From assembly GCF_963576675.1 (NCBI RefSeq), contig NC_088915.1, positions 32,207,501 through 32,271,500 on the forward strand: DNA of 64,000 bases, read 5' to 3'. This document shows positions 55,546 to 64,000 of the stretch, piece after piece. Each line of letters opens with the position of its first letter. Within the stretch, counting starts at the first letter, position 1. The notes beneath the pieces were generated by a model. The model did not search any database and had not been told where the DNA came from. It saw only the letters and a list, made by a program, of their open reading frames with translations. The DNA comes from Euphorbia lathyris (Eukaryota > Streptophyta > Magnoliopsida > Malpighiales > Euphorbiaceae). A program made the position numbers and the translations under genes.

Positions 55546-56922
55546 TGATAAGTGTCCAATTCAACGTTCAAATGTCCACTTTAGTTCTAGGTTATTTAAT
55601 TAATTTAGTGTTATTTCGGATATTATTGCTTGTTTTGGTATGATTTGTCTCCACATGACTCAAATGATTAAAAGGAGCGGAATTGGACTTAATTTGAAGA
55701 AACTTTGGACATGAAACGAAATTGGAGTTAGTCTTGCCCAAGATGAACTGAATCAAAGGAGCTAAAACTAAATTGGAGTTAGTCTTGCCCAAGACTAAGA
55801 CCTCCGAACTGATGATGTTTAGATTGATCAGGACTCTTTCCTACTCAAAGAGGAAGGCAGAAAATAAGGGATATGGGAAGATTAGAAAAGATTTGTGATT
55901 AAAAAAAGATATTATTTTGTTAGCTAATTTGGAGGGATATATCTTATTTACAAAAACATTAGGTTTTAGATTAGATGATCTCTCTCTCTTCTTTTTTGAG
56001 ATTTTGACGTACATTTCCCAGAGATTGTTCTTCAGACTGGAAAACTCGAAACACTTATTTTGTTCTTAATGGCTATTCATAGCTAAACCCTTTATTTCAG
56101 TTAAGGGATAATTCAAAGGCAGGAATCTTCAAGTATTGTGAGATCGTTTCTCTTCTAGTATTTTCTCTTTATTCATATCATTTGTTTGTTCACTGTGTTT
56201 AGGGATTTTATCTCAATTGTTAGTTTACTTTTGAATGATACGACCGATTGTTCATTTGATTAAATTGGCATACAGCTGTCTGATTAAACTAGATAATCAA
56301 CGAGTCATTATTTAGTTTAATCTGAGTTAGTAGCAATTGATGCTATAAAGTTGAAATCTAGATTGTATTTGGGGATAATCAGATTGACAAACTGAGAACT
56401 CTTCATGTGACATTAATACATCTAATTTCGACTTTATCACATCAAGTGAATGAGTAATTAAGTTTCTGAATCGATATCGCTGAGAATCGGTTGGCTTAGA
56501 TTAGGTTCTTCTAATTCATAACGCTGTTAACGGGTTGAATCTTAGCCGCTGAGGTAAGGTTATTCATTAATTAGGAGTTAACTACAGTCTTACTTGGTTA
56601 ATTCATTATTTAGGAAGAATATACCAAACTAGTCTGATATGCAATTTAGAAGAAACATCATTTCTGTCAATGATCAAGACTAACTGAATTCCTTGCCTGA
56701 GAATCCCTTAGCTGTAATTCTAATTAATCATTTTATTCAATTTCAACTCAACTTCATTACTTTTGTTAATTTAGCAATCCCCTTTTTACTTTTTATTCAT
56801 TTGATTGGTTATATTTACAAATTAGATCAGTATTAGTCCTTTGGGTACGACCTTTGCTTACCCTTGTGCAAGCCTAAAGGCTGTGAAGTTATATTTATTT
56901 TTGGTGGATTCGACAACCGTCA
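55546..56922 (+). repeat. 3' LTR of the gypsy element
   Basis: It is 1377 bp and collinear with 47046-48437. It differs by about 20 substitutions counted by eye and a 15-bp deletion near 56779. Confidence 0.9.
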
Positions 56923-57444
56923 TGGGGAAACGTTCTTCTTTCGTCACCACTTGGTCAGCACTCAGTGCTGCATGCCCATCCTGTCTTCTGTCTTCGTCAG
57001 ATGTCAGGTTTGTCTTGTTGTGTGAGTCAGATAGTCCATGCTTCTTGAAAAGGTCCTTCCGACAGATTTCTGTGTCTTCTGAATTTTACTCAGAATATGA
57101 CAGGTTTTGTTTTCAACACTGATTAATATCGAAGCTGACCTGACGACCATTCGGTTTGACATAGCGGCTTTGCCTTCAAGCTTTTCTGAAGAAGACATTT
57201 TATTTCTTCAAGTTGAGTTGCATTCTACTCAGCTCCGGCGGTGTGGCTTGCATCTGCTGACTTTGTCTTTCTCTTGTGGATTTTTAATTCATGTTCTTAT
57301 TAATTAACTTACTCAACATTGAATAAACTCATTAGTACAATTAAATCAAAGCACTTAAATTTAATTGTTTTGGAATATTTTTATCATGGTGATTTACTTA
57401 AATAATTTTGTCAAATCAAAATCATGTGGAAAGGTGTTTCAACA

Positions 57445-58168
57445 ACTATTATGGATGATATTAATGAGGCTATCCACCAACTCCCGATATTGATAAGTAA
57501 TAGAGCCAAAAGCACCCCTATGAGTCATGTAACTCATTCCATACAAAAGACTCTAGTGGTAATCATCTTTACCTTCATATTCATTCTTATTTTTTTTATT
57601 ATTGTTGTCTTAATTCTATTGTTCTAGGCAGGTTCTTGACCATCTCTAAACAATGAAGCTTGCTCTAGTGGAGGTCGTGGCAAATGAAGCACACGCCCAA
57701 GAGCTGGAAGCAGATATCGTGAAAGAGAAAACATCTAATAATATTGTTCGTGCCCTTATCCAATCTCTTGAGAAGAAGAATAACGAACTCAAGGCCGAGC
57801 TGGAGAAAGCTAAGGAGGTTGAGCATTTGTTAGCAAAGGAAAGAGAGGGACCGAAAAAGGAAAAGAAGGAGGCCGAGTTTGAGTGTGGCCTCCGGATCTA
57901 CTATTTTAGCGAGAGGCTGAATGTAGTGTATCGAATGGAGCATCCAAGAGTTGCTATTTTTGAACCTGTAGTGGAAGTTACTTCAAGAGAGGAAGCTCTT
58001 CACTATAATTCAAAGGAAGACGCCTCAAAGGTTATCAATAATGAGTTTTTTAGCATTATTCCCTCGACGACTAAGGATGTTAAGGATTCGTTGGTGGAAG
58101 ATGAGAGGATCCGAGAGGCGGATGCCAATGTAACTTCGCTTGAGAATGACCAGGTCATTTCTCCTTAG
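57445..58168 (+). pseudogene. Decayed gypsy-type transposon gene, right part
   Basis: From 57653 a 171-codon open segment encodes a coiled coil (EANEAHAQ-like start, KKNNELKAELEKAKEVEHLL) followed by an acidic tail. This matches the C-terminal half of the gag-like proteins whose N-terminal part is at 44.7-46.2 kb. An intron-like stretch (57560-57627, ending ttgttctag) lies just upstream. It is the same locus, split by 11.2 kb of nested insertions, as shown by the duplicated actat at both edges. Confidence 0.55.
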
Positions 58169-58196
58169 GGAGATGCGATTGTAATGCTTTTGGAAA

Positions 58197-58250
58197 AATG
58201 GCCGAAGGGTTTCTTTTCAAGCAAATGGCCGAAGGGTTTCTTTTCAAGCA
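58197..58250 (+). repeat. Perfect 27-bp tandem duplication
   Basis: The unit beginning aatggccgaagggtttcttt is present twice without mismatch (58197-58223 and 58224-58250), between the gypsy-type relic and the minus-strand copia. Confidence 0.9.
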
Positions 58251-58384
58251 GCCATAACTCCTCCTGTTGAATAGGAGGACCTATCCGAAAGAGAATCCAG
58301 TACTTCTTGGTCGTGAATATCTGAATAGGACGAACCGCCCCGTTATCTATGAAATTCTGTTATTAGATTATTCAAAGGGCATTC

Positions 58385-58590
58385 AGGAATATGGAAGAAG
58401 TGTTATTCATTAATTGTAATCAAACGTATAAATAGAAAATACAACCCTAAAGATTGTATCTGAGATAATCTAGGGTTAGTTGTAACAAACAGATATACAC
58501 TGAAAAATAAGAAGATAAATACAAATAAAAATAGTAGAATAAAATATCTTAACAAACAGATATGTACTAGGAATATGTTAATCCTTATCA
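58385..58590 (-). repeat. 3' LTR of the minus-strand copia
   Basis: It is 206 bp, nearly identical to 62846-63050, and contains the R-region TATA-like motif ctatttatacg in minus orientation. Confidence 0.85.
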
Positions 58591-58599
58591 TACCCTCAA

Positions 58600-61500
58600 A
58601 ACGGTCGGCCAATGAGAGAGACCGATTTTGCGAATTAAAGAGGCAAAGGCGGAACGTGGTAGAGGTTTTGTAAGGGCATCAGCAAGCTGATCAGCAGTGG
58701 AAATATAAGCAACTCGCAGGTGTCCAGATTGAACATTTTTACGGACAAAATGATAGTCCAAAGCATGATGTTTCATCTTTGAATGAAGAACAGGATTGGC
58801 ACTAACATAAGTTGCTCCTGCATTATCACAATAAATAACTGGAGCAGCAATATAGGTTGATCCCAGCTCTTGAAAAAGATTGTGGAGCCACAACACCTTA
58901 GCCGTTGAGGAGCGAGCTCGAGTTCGCTGTTTTCGAGAGGTCTAAGAAATTGGATTCTTGCCAAGATACACAATGTAGGCAGAAGTTGAGATGTAGTCAT
59001 CTTTATCACGAGCCCAATCCGCATCGGAGAATGCATGAATTGTGAGTGGAGATTTCTTGTGGAGTATTAGACCTGTAGTTGAAGTTCCACTTAAGTATCG
59101 AAGTAGGCGTTTTAAGGCTTGCATATGGTCTTCGGTGGGACGGTGCATGTATTGAGCTAATTTTTTGACGGAGAATGCAACATCAGGGCGAGTAAGACTG
59201 AGATACTGAAGGCTACCAATCAAGGCACGATATTCGCTTGGATCCTGAAGAGCCTTTCCTGTGAGTGTAAGCGAAGGATGGGTTGCTTGAGGTGTGGGAA
59301 CAGATTTAGCATCCTCCATATTTGCCCTGCACAGAATGTCAGAGATATATTTTTTCTGACTTAAAAATAAACCATTGGGATGAGGTAGAACTTCAACACC
59401 AAGAAAGTAGGAAAGAATTCCCAAATCCTTAAGTGAAAAACGAGCTGAGCGGGTGTTGATGAAAGCTTCAAGAAAAGGTGCAGCATTACTAGTGACTATA
59501 ATATCATCAACATAGACCAATAAGTAGATAATGGAGCCATGGGAGTTTAGAATAAATAAAAAAGAATCTGAAATTGATTTGTTGAATCCCGTATCAAGTA
59601 GAAATTGGCGCAACTATTTGTACTAAGCCCGCGGAGCTTGTTTGAGGCCGTACAAAGCCTTATTCAATTTGCACACGAAATTTGGATGAATAGAATCACT
59701 GTAACCAGGCGGTTGTGCTATGAAAACTTCTTCTAATAGAGTTCCCTGCAAAAAAGCATTGTTAATATCAAGCTAGCGTAAGGGCCAACCATGACTCACA
59801 GTAAGAGAGAGGACCAAACAGATAGCGGCTGGTTTAACAATGGGACCAAATGTCTCATTGTAATCAAGACCTGGTCTTTGATTGAAACCCTGTGCTACAA
59901 GTCGAGCCTTGTACTGAATTATCTTTCCACTTGAGTCTCGTTTTATACGAAAATTCCATTTACAACCAACAACATTTTGAGAGATTGAAGGTGGAACAAG
60001 AGTCCAAGTTTTGTTTCAAATGAGAGCATTAAATTCCTCATCCAGGGCCTTTCTCCATACTGGGCTTTTAAGGGCTTGAGCAATGGTTTTGGAAGAGTTT
60101 TAGAATCACTAATTTGAGCAAGCAGGTTAAGTTTGTTAATAGGTTTGGTAATGTTATTACGAAGTCGAGTTGTCATTTTATGAGAGGGTTGGATTGGAGC
60201 CGGAGAAGGAGAGGGAGAGGGAGAGGGAGAGGGAGAGGGAGAGGGGGATGGAGATGAGGGTGGAATGGGAGAGGAATGTGGAATTGGAGAGGAAGGTGGA
60301 GATGGAGATGAGGTGGCTGATGAAGTTGGAGAAGGAGAATGAGATGCATTAGAGAGAAGAGGTGAAATGTTTTCATTAATAATAGAATTTGATGGTGAAT
60401 ATGGAGTATGTAAAATGGGAGAGGCAGCAGAAGTGGAATGTGAGGTGATGAGAGGGGAAGAAGGATTTGTTGGTACTGGAATGGAAATAGAATAGGACAC
60501 CATTCTTCTAGCAAGGTTGGGAGGGAGTGATGTGTGGTGGCAAGATCAGAATATGGAAATTTAGTTTCAACAAAGTGTACATGCCTTGAGGTATAGATTT
60601 TGTTGGACTTGGGATTTAGACAATAATATGCACTTTGAGTGGAGGAATAGCCAATGAAGACACATGGAGTAGACTTAGATTCCAATTTATGTTTAGTATA
60701 AGGCTGTAACCAATGATAACATAGACAACTGAAACTTCGGAGTTTTTGGTAATTTGGCAGTTTACCAAACAGACGGAGATAGGGAGAATCATTTTTTAAA
60801 GTTGGGGTAGGAAGGCGATTAATAAGGTAAACAGTTGTGGCACACGCATTTGTCCAAAATTTTAATGGCATAGAAGTATGTGTTAAGAGTGTAAGACATG
60901 TTTCAACAATGTGTCGATGACGTCTTTCAGAATAGCCATTATATTGAGGGGTATGAGGAGGGGTAGTGAGTCTACTTATGCCATTAATAGCTAGATATTC
61001 TTTAAGAGCTTCATACTCACCACCATTATCATAATATAGGGTAAGGAGAGGAAGTTGGAAATATTTTTCAACTAGTGCTTTGTATCTAATAAAAACACTG
61101 TGTGTCTGATTTGCGTTTGAGAGGATAGAACCATATATATTTAGTGTAGTGATCTACAAAAATAAAATAATATTTGTATCCATCATGTGAATATATAGGG
61201 GTTGTCCATAGATCAGTATAAATATATTAGAGAGGGGCAGTGGAGGAGATAGAGGAAATAAAAAAAAGGAAGCTGATGACTTTTATTGCAGGCACATGAA
61301 TTACAATCTAATGTAGAAATACTAGAAACATTCAAATTATTTGCAGAAATAAGATGTCTAAAAACTTTAAGAGACGGGTGACCTAAACGATAGTGCCAAT
61401 CGAGAGAATTGACCATAGTGCTTGCAAAAACACGAGGTAGAGAGGGCTGAATTTCATAGACTCCTGACCTAATTGGACCCTGAAAGAGAGACGCCCACGT

Positions 61501-61605
61501 TTGGAGATCCTTCACACAAAAAGAATTGGGTAAGAATTCAATTGAAGCATTATTATCGATACAAAATTGAGAGATAGAAATAATATTTCTTGATATAGAG
61601 GGCAC
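58600..61605 (-). pseudogene. Copia pol: integrase, RT and RNase H, multiply broken
   Basis: From high to low coordinates on the minus strand: GAG-pre-integrase (LDWHYRLGHPSLKVFRHL near 61400), integrase core with YYDNGGEYE and HTPQYNGYSERRHRHIVE (near 61030-60900), then the conserved PLKFWTNACATTVYLINR and PCVFIGYSS segments. A proline/serine-rich low-complexity spacer follows (60180-60330). RT has ALYGLKQAP near 59640 and the catalytic YVDDIIV near 59510; RNase H ends with the CDNAGATYVSANP and ADALTKPLPRSAF motifs at about 58650-58850. Stops and frameshifts at about 61200, 60100, 59940, 59620 and 58940 break it into at least five frames. Confidence 0.85.
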
Positions 61606-61635
61606 ATGAAGAACATTATTTAGCTTAAGAGTAGA

Positions 61636-62655
61636 TTAGGGAAGAAGGAAAGTTAGAGAGCCAGTGTGAGAAATATGTAAACCTGTTCCATCACCAATTA
61701 TAAGTTCCTCGGTACCATCATAAGGAGCATGAAGAGCTAAGTTTTGGAGATCATTTGTGACATGGTGGGAGGCACCACTATCAAGCAGCCATGTGGAGGG
61801 GGAAGTCGATCCAAGCATATGAGAAGTGTGAGCTTGTGGAGCAGAAAACCTTGGACCAGGAGAGAAAACTTTGTTGTTGGAAAATTGAGAAACAGCAGGT
61901 GGTGTAACGTTGGGAAAACGCTGATTAAATTTGGGACAATGTGATACAGCATGTCCTTGTTCACAGCACCACTGACACTTGCCTAAAAAAGGATGAGATG
62001 GCATGTTAAGATTGTTGCCAGGGGTTGGGAGAATGCCCGGAGTATTTGAGCGACCACAGTGGCGATTTTGTGGACGAGTAGAAGCCACAAAAGCAGAAGT
62101 AGGAAGAGATGAGTCATGCTGATTTTGCTGTAAGGTGAGCTCGCGATTTATCAGCTTTTCATGTAATTCTTCAAATGAAATTGGGGTATCCTGAGCATTG
62201 ACAGATTCAATTACAGAGTTATATGGTGTGTCAATACCATTTAGGACTCGATCAATAAGATCTTCATGGTCAATAGGTTTGCCTAAAGCTGCAAGTTGAT
62301 CTGCACATGCTTTAATGGCTTGCATAAATTCAGTAACATAATGGTTACCCTTAGAAATGCGGTTGAACTGATCTTTCAATTGTTTTATATGGCCTCGGGT
62401 CAGTTTTGCATAAGTTTTGGCTAGAATATCCCAGATATCCTTAGTGGTTTTTGTTTGAGATATCAGCGGAATAAGAGATGGAGAAAGAGTGCCAACTAAA
62501 GCAGCAAAGAGAAGTTGATCTTGGCGATTCCAGTTTTGCAGTTCTGGATTAGGTTTTTCAACATTGTTTACAGTGACAGTAGGGTTGGGAGAAGGATTTG
62601 TGCCATCAACAAATTTATATAGATCGTGCCCAATCAATATGGCTTGGATTTGCAT
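61636..62655 (-). CDS. Copia gag-protease, open segment
   Basis: This is a 339-codon open frame. The copia gag (UBN2-like) part has WNRQDQLLFAALVGTLSP, TTKDIWDILAKTYA, RGHIKQLKDQFNRI and LIDRVLNGIDTPYNSVIE. A zinc knuckle (CQWCCEQGHAVSHC) is near residue 230 and the retropepsin active site STWLLDSGASHHVTND near residue 300. The true gag start is probably upstream: low-quality coding continues to about 62850, close to the PBS. The frame ends at TAG (minus strand, 61638-61636) in the protease, after which homology resumes in another frame. Gag and active site look intact, unlike pol. Confidence 0.82.
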   Translation of the reverse strand: MQIQAILIGHDLYKFVDGTNPSPNPTVTVNNVEKPNPELQNWNRQDQLLFAALVGTLSPSLIPLISQTKTTKDIWDILAKTYAKLTRGHIKQLKDQFNRISKGNHYVTEFMQAIKACADQLAALGKPIDHEDLIDRVLNGIDTPYNSVIESVNAQDTPISFEELHEKLINRELTLQQNQHDSSLPTSAFVASTRPQNRHCGRSNTPGILPTPGNNLNMPSHPFLGKCQWCCEQGHAVSHCPKFNQRFPNVTPPAVSQFSNNKVFSPGPRFSAPQAHTSHMLGSTSPSTWLLDSGASHHVTNDLQNLALHAPYDGTEELIIGDGTGLHISHTGSLTFLLP

Positions 62656-62845
62656 CTTCCAGGAGAGATAGTTTGTGGGAGTGAGTTAAATGGTACGTTG
62701 AATATTGATGTAGATAAAAGGTTTAGTTGGATCATTGAGATTGGGAATTTGGGAAGAGGAGTTAGGGTCGGCAATGGTAGAATTTTGATTAGAGGAAGAG
62801 GAATTAAGAAGAGAGAGAGGATCGAAGGGCTCTGATACCATATAG

Positions 62846-63050
62846 AGGAATATGGAAGAAGTGTTATTCATTAATTGTAATCAAACGTATAAATAGAAAA
62901 TACAGCCCTAAAGATTGTATCTGAATAGTCTAAGGTTAGTTGCAACAAACAGATATACACTGAAAAATAAGAAGATAAATACAAATAAAAATAGTAGAAT
63001 AAAATATCTTAACAAACAGATATGTACTAGGATTATGTTAATCTTTATCA
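62846..63050 (-). repeat. 5' LTR of the minus-strand copia
   Basis: It is 205 bp and lies next to the initiator-Met PBS. It differs from the other LTR at a few positions (ctgaatagtctaagg against ctgagataatctaggg is the main cluster). Confidence 0.85.
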
Positions 63051-63227
63051 CAATGTTGGTTGTCTTTTGTAAATAATCTTTCATGTACATTTTGAATCTA
63101 AACTTTGCATTTTTTCTTTTTTCAATGTATGCTTTTTTATAGTGTGATATATGTTTAGGTGGCCAGCCTCATATCCCAACTATCTAATATGTTATTGAGC
63201 ATTTTTGCCTTAACATGCTTTTAGGTG

Positions 63228-63410
63228 TTTTCTTCCTACCTTTGAGGAAAGCATGCATTCGCCATCTAAGACTTTTTACTTTTCCTATCTCTGAGAAAAA
63301 TATCTGTTTGCCATTTAAGGCTTTTAATTTTCCTATCTTTGAGGGAAAATATTCGTTTGCCATTTAAGGCTTTTAATTTTCCTATATTTTAGGAAAATAT
63401 TTGTTTGCCA
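63228..63410 (+). repeat. 49-bp tandem repeat, three to four copies
   Basis: gccatttaaggcttttaatt units start at 63261 (degenerate), 63310, 63359 and 63407 (partial), each followed by cctatctttgagg-like sequence. It lies just outside the minus-strand gypsy pol end. Confidence 0.8.
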
Positions 63411-63599
63411 TCCCCGGATAATAGTAGTGGCGTTCCCCCCTTTAAAAGAGATTTGAAATATTCATACATTGACAAGTAAAGACTTTGATATAAGAAATTT
63501 TTATTCAACATAATTGCCCAGATATATTGGAGATGCGCCACTCGAACCTTATTAAAACCTTAGTAGGAAAAACCCAGTAGGAAAAATTATCCAAGGAAA

Positions 63600-64000
63600 A
63601 ATAGTGCTACAGGCTTTTTACATTTTCATTTCTGATAATACTTGCGGAGGTTTTCAATGTTCCAGGTACGGGGTACCTCGTTTTCCTCCAAGTTAACTAA
63701 TTTATAAGTGGTGGTCCGATCTTCAAGTGGATACGATAAGGACCTATCCACGTGACTCATAGTCTTCCTTTTCCTTCTGCTGACTGTATTTTGTTGGCTT
63801 TCTATAGAACCAAATCTCTTTCCTTTAGATCAACTTCTTTGGCGTATTTGTCATGATATGCTGCGATTCGCTGCTTGTAAGCGTCCATGCGAATGTACGC
63901 TTGTTCTCTTTTCTCTTCTAAGATATCCAACCCATGTCATATGTTTGTTTCATTCTGTTCCTCACAGTAGTATGAGATTCGATTGCTGGGTGCTCAAATC
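63600..64000 (-). pseudogene. C-terminal end of a gypsy integrase, partial
   Basis: On the minus strand the end of the window reads LDILEEKREQAYIRMDAYKQ, RIAAYHDKYAKEVD and KERDLVL, then a stop and IGPYRIHLKIG. This is the tail of plant gypsy polyproteins (normally ILEEKREQA...GDLVLRK...GPYRI). At least two stops and frameshifts are present. The rest of the element lies beyond the right edge. Its orientation is opposite to the gag-like relic at 44.7-58.2 kb, so it belongs to a different copy. Confidence 0.7.

Larger units (their letters stand above)
47046..56922 (+). mobile_element. Gypsy deletion derivative, 9.9 kb, TSD tgggg
   Basis: Two LTRs (47046-48437 and 55546-56922) begin tgataagtgtcc and end gacaaccgtca. 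tgggg flanks the element (47041-47045, 56923-56927). By eye the LTRs differ at about 20 sites plus one 15-bp indel, so it is young. The PBS matches tRNA-Asp. It carries gag and a protease region, then only the last part of integrase; RT, RNase H and the integrase core are absent. A solo LTR (48466-50130) lies within its leader. Organisation and PBS fit the Athila/Tat side of plant gypsy. Confidence 0.88.
46218..57444 (-). mobile_element. Copia solo LTR (about 1.35 kb), split by a gypsy insertion
   Basis: The outer ends are tgttggtcccg and gtttcaaca, so on the minus strand it starts TGTTGAAACACC and ends ACCAACA. actat flanks it at 46213-46217 and 57445-57449. Only LTR sequence is present (46218-47045 and 56923-57444); no internal copia region remains, so it is a solo LTR from unequal recombination. 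A minus-strand TATAAAAAGG near 46990 supports the orientation. The ends resemble SIRE/Maximus-type LTRs as I know them. Confidence 0.78.
58385..63050 (-). mobile_element. Decayed Ty1/copia element with 205-bp LTRs
   Basis: The direct repeats 58385-58590 and 62846-63050 are the LTRs; on the minus strand they start tgataagg / tgataaag and contain a TATA-like ctatttatacg. The PBS next to the 5' LTR (tggtatcagagccc on the minus strand, 62840-62827) matches initiator tRNA-Met. A polypurine-like ttttgagggta precedes the 3' LTR. Gene order gag-protease-integrase-RT-RNase H is copia. By eye the LTRs differ at about 7-8 positions, so it is older than the gypsy at 47-57 kb. No convincing TSD was found. 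Confidence 0.85.

Noticed and set aside
60170..60352. Glu/Arg-repeat ORF on the plus strand
   Set aside because: It is antisense to the proline/serine-rich spacer of copia pol; the frame is low-complexity.
63600..64000. Integrase tail as the 3' end of the gag-like relic at 44.7-58.2 kb
   Set aside because: The orientations are opposite, so they cannot belong to one element without an inversion for which there is no evidence.

Overview
This 64 kb window is plant nuclear DNA, almost certainly from a core eudicot. It has spliced genes with GT-AG introns, AT-rich spacers, Au-SINE and tRNA-derived SINE copies, L1-type and RTE-type LINEs, Ty3/gypsy and Ty1/copia elements, and abundant MULE and hAT derivatives. 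I cannot name the species from sequence alone. No bacterial, organellar or viral replicon features were seen.

Only three host loci are convincing. A gene on the minus strand runs off the left edge; its inferred 5' UTR exon is near 5.4 kb, followed by a 5.2 kb intron full of small transposons, then a short coding exon at 1-116. A six-exon rhomboid protease (RBL-type) lies at 9.2-12.3 kb, minus strand, with every splice junction in phase. An intronless GT47 exostosin-family glycosyltransferase of the MUR3 / xyloglucan galactosyltransferase type lies at 29.0-30.7 kb, plus strand. A telo-box and TATA promoter at 32.4 kb with a candidate C/D snoRNA downstream may mark a fourth, noncoding locus.

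The rest is layered transposon sequence. 13.06-16.92 kb is a complete MULE with target-site duplication (TSD). Its four-exon transposase is fused to an OTU-like protease domain now broken by two TGA codons, and it carries two hairpin-forming 33-bp satellite arrays. 19.1-20.9 kb and 21.5-25.8 kb are two L1-type LINEs in opposite orientation. 27.2-28.6 kb is a decayed copia. 33.0-36.3 kb is an apparently intact RTE-clade LINE with a 1022-aa open frame and a perfect 17-bp TSD. 41.67-43.26 kb is a Pack-MULE with about 280-bp inverted repeats and a perfect 9-bp TSD, carrying a captured fragment of GDP-mannose 4,6-dehydratase (GMD).

44.7-58.2 kb is a four-level nest. A decayed gypsy-type transposon gene holds a copia solo LTR (TSD actat). 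That LTR holds a gypsy deletion derivative (TSD tgggg), which in turn holds a second gypsy solo LTR (TSD ctaat) placed just after its primer-binding site. 58.4-63.05 kb is a decayed copia element on the minus strand with 205-bp LTRs. The right edge is the integrase tail of another minus-strand gypsy element.

Two diverged copies of one dispersed repeat (6.7-7.5 kb and 40.6-41.5 kb) each carry a different MITE and act as the empty site for the other's insertion.
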